Assembly: GCA_016220165.1 (NCBI GenBank)
Contig: JACRIE010000010.1
Span: 1-64,000, forward strand
From: Candidatus Peregrinibacteria bacterium
GTDB lineage: Bacteria; Patescibacteriota; Gracilibacteria; UM-FILTER-43-11; JACRIE01
DNA length: 64,000 nt
Direction: 5' to 3'
Shown: positions 35,401 through 42,398 of the stretch, piece by piece
Position numbering within the stretch: position 1 is the stretch's first letter
Layout of the letters: the number at the start of each line of letters is the position of its first letter
Notes under the pieces: model-generated
The model's input: only the letters and a program-made list of their open reading frames with translations
Told to the model about the DNA's origin: nothing
The model's database searches: none
Program-made: the position numbers and the translations under genes

Positions 35401-36511
35401 AACGGATCCAAGCACAACCCCTTATTCCGTGGAAGTAATCGCCACGGACAGCACAGGTAAAGTGGGTCGCGGCACGATTCCCGTGTACGTGAACAATGGT
35501 TCAAAATACACCAACGACACTTTGCCTCCGGAAATTCAATTAGCCGTGGCCACGAGCCCGACTACGGTTGAAATTCTCTTCAATGAAGAATTGGACGCGA
35601 CCGGCATTAATTCCAACGGCCAGGGATTTACCATCACCGATCGGAACGACATTCAAAAAATTCTTGCGGTAAAGGCCGCCACCATCAACGCGACCGGCAA
35701 TATCGTGACATTGACCACGGATCCTCAGGAGGTCGGTAAGTATTACGTTTTGAGCGGCAGTTCCAAAATCCGCGATGCCGTGGGCGTCCCCATGGTGAGC
35801 GGCGGTAAAAACCGCGTTTTGCTCACGGGATTTCAGGCGCAGAATTTGCCACCCACGGTGGAATACATCGGAGCCGACGATGCCGCCACGATCAATGTCG
35901 AATTCCGATATTATTTGAGACCTTCCAGTCTAATTTTAACGCCCAACAATTCAAGAACCGGAGTCACGCAAGATCAATTACAGCCTCGTTACCGCGGGAG
36001 CCATGATTTCAACGTTGAAGTTTATGAAAGTGACAGTACCGTCAATCAAATTCCGGTAGAAAGCGTTCAGTTCGGCAATAAAGCCAATATTCTGCTCATC
36101 AAAACCGATCCGCTCATCGCAGGCAAAGGCTATCGCGTGAATTTTAAAGATTTGGCTTCGTTCGATGGCGTCAAATCCCTAAGGAGCATCAACAAGCTGA
36201 TCAAGGGCGCGAAAACAGCGGCCCAGGCCGCCACAGGAACCCTCACCCAGCGCGCGGATCTGAACGGCGATGGGAAAGTTGATTTCCTGGACTTCACTAT
36301 GTTCTCGGCCGTGTATGGACAGGAGCCTGCTTCTTTAGCGCCGGCGTCTACGGGAAATAATCCGGCGCCGATAACTCCGGCGCCCGATTCAGCAGTTCCG
36401 CATAGCTCTTCTGCCGGAACGTCCGCCGAGAGCAGCCCAGCAACTGCAACGGTACCTGTTGCTGCACCCGCTCCCGCTTCTTCCAACCCATTAGAAAACA
36501 TCACCTACTAA
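32438..36511 (+). CDS. Giant surface scaffold protein: cohesin-like N-terminus, Ig/IPT repeats, dockerin-like C-terminus
   Basis: 1357 residues. A cytoplasmic tail and membrane helix (about 28-48) precede a cohesin-like domain at about 65-205 (VGLYIPDYTASSGDANAIQI, VLGLSFKLTYNPRQITF, LSVLIVGSAGATIPEDSIVA). SbsA-type Ig-like modules (ATTVTVHFSDFL..., ATQIRVRFSG...) and an IPT/TIG module (NVTPTTLTNESDATLTINGSNL) follow, then four or more related repeats with GGxxVxLxxxG blocks (530-1000). A single dockerin-like loop DLNGDGKVDFLDFTMF lies near 1271-1286, before an Ala/Pro/Ser-rich tail. The combination of cohesin and dockerin in one chain would allow chain-like assembly. It also contains the peptide DQLQPRYR, found again in the protein at 38373. 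Confidence 0.85.
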   Translation: METTPNTSTTSNQILLLRLHRRNRMKKIAMGFAAVFAVVILGYFGVTNVGLFRAALVPMESKQSTKVGLYIPDYTASSGDANAIQIKAKDKIQNVLGLSFKLTYNPRQITFADTPVSLAGTPLSAFFVQANTAVSGELSVLIVGSAGATIPEDSIVANLNVKINDNIPRGTDIALTPHDVELSVDDSGTPIINTAIREIAAGKISIGNDAKLQALYAEAMDATTVTVHFSDFLRAIDEHPASYTINPLITFKTATRGTDQKSVTLKFKSSLNPGQIYKLTFASTGVAIGNTQGSLADGFKNVFFAGPDVNLSAVQINSVDAVSATQIRVRFSGDVASSTLTPVNFSIHTAASLAKDVPALNVTNVVAETPQLALLTTDRQQSNINYFVVVQNIKDAAADGGKPLGNARIANFIGFRTPTPTLQNVTPTTLTNESDATLTINGSNLDRVAVIRLGATELQKKVPQSDPSKIGASLEVTVPKSIAPGIYNLTLTGVDGDSVSLASAVLIAAPEQKLRVVSDESHAVPLRVPNDGATKTTFWVLIEDPRDIANIERVTIDLTQVGGAPAQVMIPSNDNKTDRRQWFTFQTAIPTTVATSNDPYSLPVTVKNRSQAGEAQGTATVVVTRNVNQGIAPKIDQVYVSPLAVPPDGKTQARVSAKITEDDGIATIVSVVADLGKVGGGFVSLKPTAAPTGTTVGQLNTGWYVSDPFTVSATTPVGNYKIGLTVSNSSGGAAGKDDIDFSVSSTLSGPTIDPAQTYIGPKASVAKTAGAAFSIHAFISDPDTLADIASVIVNLKNVGGGPVPLTRDGSSADTARSGWFSVNDLKVSNTTSAGVQTLEVIATDKSGARSNLILQLDITEQETQGSAPRVKSDKSYTTPRVAVNDGQTKVTLYAFVSSDDDNVRNVVVKLNGIGHVGATAPQTLKEDASADSPDKKEPAKPASAPSSGAVTFSGSCPTVGNIVCMTPSVKEGSLGQWYVLPDVVIDTTTDPSTTPYSVEVIATDSTGKVGRGTIPVYVNNGSKYTNDTLPPEIQLAVATSPTTVEILFNEELDATGINSNGQGFTITDRNDIQKILAVKAATINATGNIVTLTTDPQEVGKYYVLSGSSKIRDAVGVPMVSGGKNRVLLTGFQAQNLPPTVEYIGADDAATINVEFRYYLRPSSLILTPNNSRTGVTQDQLQPRYRGSHDFNVEVYESDSTVNQIPVESVQFGNKANILLIKTDPLIAGKGYRVNFKDLASFDGVKSLRSINKLIKGAKTAAQAATGTLTQRADLNGDGKVDFLDFTMFSAVYGQEPASLAPASTGNNPAPITPAPDSAVPHSSSAGTSAESSPATATVPVAAPAPASSNPLENITY

Positions 36512-36622
36512 TTACTCAATAAATTTCTAACTCCAATTTCCAATATCTAACAAAATTTTTTAAATTCAACAATAAATTTTTTATTAGAAATTAGATATTA
36601 GAAATTAGACATTAACCAAATA
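36512..36622. repeat. Word-repeat spacer (TTTCTAAC / TTAGAAATTAG type)
   Basis: AATTTCTAACTCCAATTTCC (36521-36540) on the left and ATTAGAAATTAGATATTAGA (36583-36602) on the right, again a self-complementary gap. No gene seen. Confidence 0.7.
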
Positions 36623-36625
36623 TTT

Positions 36626-37189
36626 ATGTCTCGCAAACACCTTCTCCTCATCGGTTTCACGGCCATGCTCCTTCTTGGTTTAAACGGATGCGGCCAAAGC
36701 AACGATCCAAAACAGCATCCGTTGCTCGGAGCCGTGTATGAACAGCTCACGGTGAAACGGGACGTTGAGTTATTCGCCTCAGCCGAACGCAAAGACAAGG
36801 ATGTGGTCGTGACGATTACGCTTCACAATCTGAGTCAAAAGCCCATCACGTCGGTCCAAAGCTGGCTCAGTTATGATCCAAAACAGCTGAAGGCAAAAAC
36901 GATCAAAGTGGACAATTCCGCGTTCACGCTCACCGCTCCCTATGAAAATCAGTTCGACAATGACAAGGGGCTTGTCCGTCTTGGGCGCGCGAATAACAAG
37001 CCCATTTCAGATGTCAGAATCATGGTAGCTCAGGTGACTTTTGAAAGGCTCACGAATCAGATCGCCATGTTGAATTTTTATGACTATCAGACCTCCCTTA
37101 CGGGTCACACATCAGTAAATATGCTCGTTAATAACGTTCCTTATAACGTCTTAAAAGAGCCAATCAATCCTGCGGTAGTCATTCGTTAA
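36626..37189 (+). CDS. Lipoprotein with a cohesin-like domain
   Basis: 187 residues with a lipoprotein signal peptide: lipobox LNGC with the acceptor Cys22. The mature part is a single beta-sandwich that follows the cohesin pattern (VVVTITLHNLSQKPITSVQSWLSYDPKQLKA, GLVRLGRAN, VTFERL, IAMLNFYDYQTSLTGHTSVNM). It is clearly paralogous to the N-terminal domain of the next gene product (same SVxxWLxYDxxxL, LGRAN, FYDYQ and GHTS motifs). Candidate membrane receptor for the dockerin-bearing proteins encoded upstream. 21 bases separate it from the next gene. Confidence 0.8.
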   Translation: MSRKHLLLIGFTAMLLLGLNGCGQSNDPKQHPLLGAVYEQLTVKRDVELFASAERKDKDVVVTITLHNLSQKPITSVQSWLSYDPKQLKAKTIKVDNSAFTLTAPYENQFDNDKGLVRLGRANNKPISDVRIMVAQVTFERLTNQIAMLNFYDYQTSLTGHTSVNMLVNNVPYNVLKEPINPAVVIR

Positions 37190-37210
37190 TTCATACTATT
37201 TAGTCATTTT

Positions 37211-38347
37211 ATGAAAAAATTTATCGCCCTTCTTATCGGTCTGACGCTCATCGCTTCTTATTCAGCCTCCGCTCCGGCGAAAGCGGAAAGCGATGCCGAT
37301 GTTTCTCTTCGCCCCATTTGTTCCGCGGGCGGAGTCGCCTGTGTCCAGGAAGGAGCGGAGGCTGACACGGCCGTGGGAAGTTTCACGCAAGGGCAGGAAA
37401 TAGCGCTGGACGTGGTCGTGAAAAATCCCGGGAAGCAAAACATCGTTTCGGTCCGGACGTGGCTAAAATACGATATCGCTCGTCTGGAAGGAGTTGCCAT
37501 CGATGCCAAGGATTCGCCTTTCACGCTCGTGGCGCCTGGAGAAGATGAATTTGATGCCACTCAAGGCCAGGTCAAGCTCGGCCGCGCGAATATCTCGGGC
37601 GGCGTGAATATGGAAGAAATCAAAGTGGCCGCGGTCCGGTTCAAGGTGAAAACCGCCGAACCGATCACGACAACCATTGGATTCTATGACTATCAGGTGA
37701 GCGAACTCGGCCACACAAGCATCAATGTGATCGACAATGGATTTCCCGTGAATCTTCTCAATAAGGCTCCTGAATCTCTCAAAATCAATCTCAATGGAGG
37801 CGGTACTTCTACTATTTCTGTTCCTGTGCCGGTTACAGCAACTGGAACTGCGACAGGCACTCCTCCTCCGGCTGCTTCCGGTACCGTGAGCGGCGGGGTC
37901 GCCAATGATTTCGTTCCCATGGCCAATCTGGCTCGCCCTTCCAACCTTCGCGTGGGCACTCAGCCGGGCGTTGCAAGTCTTACTTGGGACAAATCCAAAG
38001 AAAAAGATCTGAAAGGCTATTACCTCTATTACGGCCGCCAGAGCGGTTCTTATACGCGTCGCCACGACACCGAACGTAGCAATAAAGCTGAGATCATGGA
38101 ATTAACTCAGGGCGAGACTTACTATTTCGCGGTCACGGCGTATGACAAAGCGAATCGCGAAAGTGATTACTCCGACGAAGTCGCGGTGATTATAGGTCAG
38201 CCTTTGAGTTCTACAGCGCCCATGGATGGCAATAAATTAGGTCGCGTGCCAAACCAGCCGCAAAACGGTCCGCTAGCCGGTTGGATCCTTGTTTTCGCAA
38301 TCGGCCTCAGTACAGCTTTTTTCTTCCGTCGCAAACAAACAAATTAA
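37211..38347 (+). CDS. Membrane-anchored cohesin-like plus FN3 surface protein
   Basis: 378 residues. A Sec signal peptide (about 1-25, AKA) precedes a cohesin-like domain (about 45-195: VVVKNPGKQNIVSVRTWLKYD, VKLGRANISGG, GFYDYQVSELGHTSIN) paralogous to the preceding lipoprotein. A Thr/Pro/Gly-rich linker, an FN3 domain (about 240-335, RPSNLRVGTQPGVASLTWDKS) and a C-terminal membrane helix (about 355-372) with a basic stop-transfer tail FFRRKQTN follow. Domain order fits a cell-surface anchoring protein. No LPxTG sorting motif is seen. Confidence 0.82.
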   Translation: MKKFIALLIGLTLIASYSASAPAKAESDADVSLRPICSAGGVACVQEGAEADTAVGSFTQGQEIALDVVVKNPGKQNIVSVRTWLKYDIARLEGVAIDAKDSPFTLVAPGEDEFDATQGQVKLGRANISGGVNMEEIKVAAVRFKVKTAEPITTTIGFYDYQVSELGHTSINVIDNGFPVNLLNKAPESLKINLNGGGTSTISVPVPVTATGTATGTPPPAASGTVSGGVANDFVPMANLARPSNLRVGTQPGVASLTWDKSKEKDLKGYYLYYGRQSGSYTRRHDTERSNKAEIMELTQGETYYFAVTAYDKANRESDYSDEVAVIIGQPLSSTAPMDGNKLGRVPNQPQNGPLAGWILVFAIGLSTAFFFRRKQTN

Positions 38348-38372
38348 TAAATAAAAAATTAAGGCATATTTT

Positions 38373-39317
38373 ATGGCGACCATCAATAACAATAAACCAT
38401 CAACGTGGGTCACGATTCCGGACGCCACGAACAAGGCGATCCAATCAGCTTCGTCAAAAACGAAGGACCCGCAGCCCGTTAAGAACAAACTCCTATGGGG
38501 CATTGGATTTGTCGTAATGGTGGTCGCCGCCACGGTATTGCTCGCCCCAAGGGAAATGAAGAACCTGTTGCAGGGAAACTTGTTTGAATCGGCCTCCACG
38601 ACCGATCAGGCGTTAGACGATAATAGATTTGTCGTCGGAAAACTGGATTTCATTCCTGCCAAAACAGCGGATAAAAAACAGGGAACGGATTCCATTGTTT
38701 CTGTTTCAGCGCCCGTTGCTGTGACAGGAACAGAAGCTGGAACGGAAACCGCGACTGGAACCGGGAATGTCGTTCAGGCGGAGACCGCGCCTGTGGCGAT
38801 TCAGGTAGATGCGATTGACGTAACAGCTAAAACTGAAACTAAAACTGAAACTACCCCGGACGCCGCGAGCGTTGCCCAGATTGCCGATCTTCAAAAACAG
38901 CTTCAGGACGCTCAAAAACAACACGAAGCCGATGAAGCTAAAATTAAAGACCTCACGGCTCAGGTTGCGCAAGCGGCTCATCCCGCCGCTGAACAGCCAG
39001 CAGTGAATGCCGTCACTCCTGTCGTCAGCGCGCAGGTTCCCAATTCGATCCAATCGACCAGTGTTTTAGGGCAGAAAGATCAGCTTCAGCCTCGCTACCG
39101 CGTTAATACGCATACCGTAGGCTCAACTCCTCAGGTCGCGCTTCAGCAAAACGCCGCGGGTGCCCTTTCCGCCATTCAGCAAAAAGCGGTTCAGACCACC
39201 GTAAAAGTTGCCAAAACAACGCCTCAGTCCGGCCCCTCTGAAATGGTGCTCATCGCCTTCATGCTCACTTTCCTCGGCCTCATGGGCTGGAAGACGGTGA
39301 AGGTGATGATGGGTTAG
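38373..39317 (+). CDS. Bitopic membrane protein with coiled coil, last gene of the surface cluster
   Basis: 314 residues. One membrane helix at about 40-58, a Thr/Glu/Ala-rich stretch with TETKTETKTET repeats (about 115-165), and a coiled coil (IADLQKQLQDAQKQHEADEAKIKDL, about 168-195). A Val/Ala/Gln-rich region contains DQLQPRYR (about 231-238), and a C-terminal membrane helix (about 290-310) ends the chain. With two membrane segments and a coiled coil it could span or tether the envelope. The DQLQPRYR peptide also occurs in the scaffold protein encoded at 32438. No known family is recognised. Confidence 0.75.
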   Translation: MATINNNKPSTWVTIPDATNKAIQSASSKTKDPQPVKNKLLWGIGFVVMVVAATVLLAPREMKNLLQGNLFESASTTDQALDDNRFVVGKLDFIPAKTADKKQGTDSIVSVSAPVAVTGTEAGTETATGTGNVVQAETAPVAIQVDAIDVTAKTETKTETTPDAASVAQIADLQKQLQDAQKQHEADEAKIKDLTAQVAQAAHPAAEQPAVNAVTPVVSAQVPNSIQSTSVLGQKDQLQPRYRVNTHTVGSTPQVALQQNAAGALSAIQQKAVQTTVKVAKTTPQSGPSEMVLIAFMLTFLGLMGWKTVKVMMG

Positions 39318-39356
39318 ATTTGATTTATAATGAAGTCGCCCCTCAGGCCTCCTCTC

Positions 39357-39481
39357 TTGTCGTTTCGACCGAAGATGGAGGAGTGGGAGGGGGCGAAGCG
39401 GAGAAATCCATTCAGGAACCCTCAGAGGGTTTGAAAGCGATTTCTCCACGCGCTCGAAGACTCACTTGGTCGAAATGACAA
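39357..39481. repeat. Inverted-repeat element (TTGTCGTTTCGACC ends)
   Basis: Left end TTGTCGTTTCGACC and right end GGTCGAAATGACAA are complementary with one mismatch. Nested inside are GGAGAAATC and GATTTCTCC. This has the style of the TGTCATTTCGACCGAA repeats dispersed in many bacterial genomes. It lies between the surface cluster and the DUF4256-like gene. Confidence 0.75.
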
Positions 39482-39543
39482 CTTGGGATTTAATGTACAC
39501 TTGATATTGATATGGTTGCTCTTAGAATTATTCATAATGATGA

Positions 39544-39551
39544 GGGGGGGG
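39544..39551. repeat. G8 homopolymer tract
   Basis: Eight consecutive G residues, 30 bases after an ATG at 39512. A ninth G would join the short upstream frame (MVALRIIHNDEGG) to the long frame that encodes the DUF4256-like protein. Confidence 0.9.
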
Positions 39552-39612
39552 CGACGGCGAAGGATCGCAGCCGGCTCCTAAAAATACCCCGGCCGCAGGT
39601 TTCCGTCCAAGA

Positions 39613-40257
39613 TTGGTAAAAGCTCTTAATCCTTCCGAAGCAGTTCCCGAACTTAAAGGTCTTGCCCGTTTCAAGGCTCAGTATGAAGCGCTGGAACGTA
39701 GAAATCCTAGCGGAGTTATATGGCGAAATCTTGGCGGAGTCACATGGCAGGAAGTGGAAACCCGTCTTTTGGCCAACGACAGTCACTTTCTCAAATTGGC
39801 TGAAGCTATGGCAGAAGGCGGCATTCTTTTCGGAGTAGATAAGGATAAGAATCCACTGATTGCCGATGGTGGCGAGGAGCCGATTTTGTGCGGAATGAAT
39901 TACGCAGACACCCGCAAGACCGTCATATTCAGCGAAGTCACAAAAATCATAGATGGAAAAATGCAAGAAATGCAGATACCTACGGGTTATGAAATGTTCC
40001 CTTATTCCGGTAATTCTGACAAATCCATCGAAATTTGTACTTTTGAAGATGTTACGAATAATCCATTCATATATTCTAAGGATAAAAAACATTACAGAGC
40101 TTCTTATTTGGAATCAGGAGATAATCCTCCACATGATGTATGGGTCGCATGCTTTAATCGCGGCGACAGCAGGGTCGTAGTGGGCCACGATTCACCAAAT
40201 ATTTTTGATCCTAGGTGCGGCGTGCGTCGTCTGCTAAGGGTCAAAAAAGCCGCTTAG
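39613..40257 (+). CDS. DUF4256-like protein, probably frameshifted at a G8 tract
   Basis: 214 residues counted from a TTG at 39613, but the frame is open back to 39544 and the natural start is probably the ATG at 39512, out of frame by one base across the G8 tract. The protein shows the DUF4256 layout: FKAQYEALERR, then GVTWQEVETRLLANDSHFLKLAEAMAEGG, a GVDKDKNPLIADGGEE strand pair, YADTRK, and the C-terminal GVRRLLRV ending. It matches the next gene product over the same landmarks at low identity. No signal peptide is visible. Function of the family is unknown. The frameshift could be a sequencing error, a mutation, or phase variation. Confidence 0.65.
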   Translation: MVKALNPSEAVPELKGLARFKAQYEALERRNPSGVIWRNLGGVTWQEVETRLLANDSHFLKLAEAMAEGGILFGVDKDKNPLIADGGEEPILCGMNYADTRKTVIFSEVTKIIDGKMQEMQIPTGYEMFPYSGNSDKSIEICTFEDVTNNPFIYSKDKKHYRASYLESGDNPPHDVWVACFNRGDSRVVVGHDSPNIFDPRCGVRRLLRVKKAA

Positions 40258-40310
40258 CCTTTTTGAGTCATCGGTCGCCTATTGGGTCGATGCTGTTTTT
40301 GCGATGTCTA

Positions 40311-40354
40311 AAACTTTATAAAGTTTAATTCTATTGATAAACTTTATAAAGTTT
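40311..40354. repeat. Two identical 16-bp palindromes
   Basis: AAACTTTATAAAGTTT occurs at 40311-40326 and again at 40339-40354, both perfect palindromes, centres 28 bases apart. They lie about 200 bases upstream of the secreted DUF4256 gene. Spacing near three helical turns is compatible with a dimeric regulator; no known motif is recognised. The rest of 40258-40558 shows only the promoter at 40507. Confidence 0.8.
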
Positions 40355-40506
40355 CGGAAGATTTTATCTGTGACGCAGTATCAGAGGGATTTGAAATGAT
40401 GGAGGGGGCTTCGCAATAATGAAGGCTGTGGGAAGGTTCAAAAATTCATTACAAATTTTGTGGAGCAACTATCAATCTACAATATTAAAATTTTCTGTAA
40501 AATGTA

Positions 40507-40535
40507 TTGACATAAATAAAAATTATTGATAACAT
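40507..40535 (+). promoter_or_regulatory. Promoter of the secreted DUF4256 gene
   Basis: TTGACA (40507-40512), 17 bases, TAACAT (40530-40535), 23 bases before the ATG at 40559. Confidence 0.75.
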
Positions 40536-40558
40536 ACATTCCTTTAATCTTTCAGATT

Positions 40559-41290
40559 ATGAAACTCAATCACACTCCAAGTACCCTTGCAGCCGCCGCT
40601 GTCGCCCTTCTGTCCGCAGTGACCCCCTCCGCCGCCCGTGCGGAAAAAATGACGGGCACCCAGCGCGCCTGCGTGCAGCGAGTTCTGACAACCCCTGACG
40701 CATCCGCGGATGCCGTTCGGGCATGTGTTGCCGCCAAAGCCGGTTCAGACGCCCCCGATAAAGCCAAAAAAACACTGGCTCTGGATTCCCCGGAAGCCCT
40801 GCACCTTTTTACTGTACTGGAAGCCCGTTTCAGCGAAAAATCCCCCGTCCGTCCCAAGGGGGTCAACTTTGCCGCCGTGAAAAAAGCTCTGGAAGCCCGC
40901 CTCGACCTTCTGTTCAGCCTTAACGAGATGGAAAGAACGGGCGGCCGGCCGGATGTGATCGCCGTGGAAGGCAACACGTTTGTTTTCGCCGATGTGTCCC
41001 GCGAATCCCCCGAAGGCCGCCGGAACCTGAATTATGATGAAGCTAAAAAGATGGCGGATGCAATGGGCGTGAAAATGATGGATGAAGCCGCCTACCGTAA
41101 ACTGCAGGCATCAGTACCTCTGGATCAGGGAACATGGAGTTGGTTGCTAACGGATGCCAAAACCAGGGCCTCCGGCCGTGCGCTGGTCGGGGCTCGCGAC
41201 GGCGAGGGCGTCCGCGTGGTCGAGGGCTGGGCTGGCGACCGCAACCCGCACGGGGGCTGGCGCGGTCTGCTGAGGGTTCCTAAGCTTTAA
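40559..41290 (+). CDS. Secreted DUF4256 family protein
   Basis: 243 residues from the ATG at 40559. A Sec signal peptide (about 1-29, SAARA) precedes a short helical segment. The DUF4256 domain (about 80-240) shows LFTVLEARF, GVNFAAVKKALEARLDLLFSLNEMERTGG, a PEGRRNLNYDEAKKMADAMGVKMM block, TWSWLLTDAKTRASGRALVG, and the terminal GWRGLLRV. The export signal is unusual in my memory of the family. The third-codon position is GC-rich, more so than the neighbours, which could reflect recent transfer. A terminator follows, and then a degenerate copy of the C-terminal 30 codons. Confidence 0.75.
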   Translation: MKLNHTPSTLAAAAVALLSAVTPSAARAEKMTGTQRACVQRVLTTPDASADAVRACVAAKAGSDAPDKAKKTLALDSPEALHLFTVLEARFSEKSPVRPKGVNFAAVKKALEARLDLLFSLNEMERTGGRPDVIAVEGNTFVFADVSRESPEGRRNLNYDEAKKMADAMGVKMMDEAAYRKLQASVPLDQGTWSWLLTDAKTRASGRALVGARDGEGVRVVEGWAGDRNPHGGWRGLLRVPKL

Positions 41291-41332
41291 ACTTTGAACT
41301 TTGATCTTTTTTTGAACTTTAACTTTGATTTT

Positions 41333-41358
41333 AAAACCCCGATGCAAGTCGGGGTTTT
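41333..41358 (+). terminator. Rho-independent terminator after the DUF4256 gene
   Basis: AAAACCCCGA, loop TGCAAG, TCGGGGTTTT: a perfect ten-bp stem with a T tail. It is preceded by a short ACTTTGAACTTTGATC word array (41288-41332). Confidence 0.88.
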
Positions 41359-41398
41359 GTTTTCCGTGTTTTTGGAATAAGCTGTCATTAAACGGTGA

Positions 41399-41521
41399 AT
41401 AGCCGCCCCGCACTTGCTGCGGGGCTACCGTAAAGTCAACGTGAACGAGGACTTCGCTAACAACCGCAACCCGAACAAGGGCTGGCGCGGTCTGATAAGG
41501 GTTTTTAAGCTTGCCTCCTGA
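41399..41521 (+). pseudogene. C-terminal remnant of a DUF4256 gene
   Basis: The frame from about 41429 to the TGA at 41519 encodes a C-terminus ending NNRNPNKGWRGLIRVFKL, closely matching the end of the intact gene (DRNPHGGWRGLLRVPKL). No start or upstream domain exists; a GCCCCGCA/TGCGGGGC hairpin directly precedes it. It is the relic of a third copy in this cluster, or the 3' end of a partial tandem duplication. Confidence 0.75.
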
Positions 41522-41588
41522 AAATGAATAAGGTCTCTTCGATAAAACAGGAAAAGAAAGCGGAACTTTGCGGACAACAGTCCATTAT

Positions 41589-41617
41589 TTGTAATTTTCC
41601 CAATTCCTCTTTATAAT
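41589..41617 (+). promoter_or_regulatory. Promoter of the MBL-fold gene
   Basis: TTGTAA (41589-41594), 17 bases, TATAAT (41612-41617). The -10 is part of an inverted repeat TTATAAT-N8-ATTATAA (41611-41632) that could be an operator. Confidence 0.8.
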
Positions 41618-41643
41618 CCCAACGAATTATAAAGATTTTTTTT

Positions 41644-42285
41644 ATGCAAATTCGTTATTTTGGTCATTCATGTTTTATTATTGAGGATGGGAAGGTTTCG
41701 ATCGTTACAGATCCTTTTAATGAATCGATTGGACTCAAATTGCCATCGCTCAAAGCAACGATCGTCACAGTCAGTCATACCGATCCGGAAAGCGGCAATA
41801 GTAAGGCCATCGAGGGAGAACCCCGAATCTTCGATTGGCCCGGCGAATACGAGACCTTGGGCGTGCATATCAAAGGCATTCACTCGTTTCACAGTCCAAA
41901 AGAAGCGAAGGAACAGAAAGAGAACACCATCTTCGCCATTGAATTTAACGGGATCCGTTTATGCCATTTAGGCGATCAGGGATGTCGGCTAACCCCTGAA
42001 CAGCTTGAAAAGATCGGAGAGGTGGACGTTCTGTTTATTCCCGTGGGCGGCAACACCACGATTGACGCCAAAAAGGCGCAGGGCGTGATCGAACAGCTGG
42101 AACCCCGCGTCGTGATCCCGATGCAATACAACATCCCCGGAATCAAGATGCCGCTCGATCCTCTGGGTCCGTTCCTCGGACTGATGGGCGCCAAAGAGGT
42201 TCAGCCGATAGAGGAATTCAAATTCAAAAAGTCCGAATTGCCGGAAGAGAACACCAAGATCGTCGTACTAGACATCAGCAGGTAA
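41644..42285 (+). CDS. Metallo-beta-lactamase-fold protein with degenerate metal site
   Basis: 213 residues with the MBL fold of the YtkL/UPF0173-like group: MQIRYFGHSCFIIE at the start, VTDPF, PGEYETLGV, a LCHLGDQG strand, VDVLFIPVGGNTTI and VVIPMQYN near the end. The zinc-binding HxHxDH is replaced by SHTDPES, and the late PMHYN His is a Gln. At least three metal ligands are therefore missing, and hydrolase activity is doubtful. It may be a binding or structural homologue. It is monocistronic, with a strong promoter, and is followed by a TTGAAAATTG-type word-repeat spacer. Confidence 0.82.
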   Translation: MQIRYFGHSCFIIEDGKVSIVTDPFNESIGLKLPSLKATIVTVSHTDPESGNSKAIEGEPRIFDWPGEYETLGVHIKGIHSFHSPKEAKEQKENTIFAIEFNGIRLCHLGDQGCRLTPEQLEKIGEVDVLFIPVGGNTTIDAKKAQGVIEQLEPRVVIPMQYNIPGIKMPLDPLGPFLGLMGAKEVQPIEEFKFKKSELPEENTKIVVLDISR

Positions 42286-42394
42286 TTTCCAATTTTCAAT
42301 TTACAATTTTCAATAAATTTTCAATGCTTCAATATCCCAATTGATTCATTGAAAAATTGAGACATTCAATGAAAATTGTAAATTGAAAATTTAT
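42286..42394. repeat. Word-repeat spacer (CAATTTTCAATTTAC type)
   Basis: CCAATTTTCAATTTACAATT (42290-42309) pairs with AATTGTAAATTGAAAATTTA on the far side (42373-42393), with TCAATG/CATTGAA words between. A long imperfect hairpin between the MBL gene and the tRNA. Confidence 0.75.
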
Positions 42395-42398
42395 AAAT

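Noticed and set aside
27182-39317. Cellulosome
   Set aside because: Cohesin- and dockerin-like domains are present, but no glycoside hydrolase or carbohydrate-binding module is seen in the window.
40430-40529. Small frame MKAVGRFKNSLQILWSNY before the secreted DUF4256 gene
   Set aside because: It overlaps the promoter at 40507-40535 and shows no start signal or recognisable motif.
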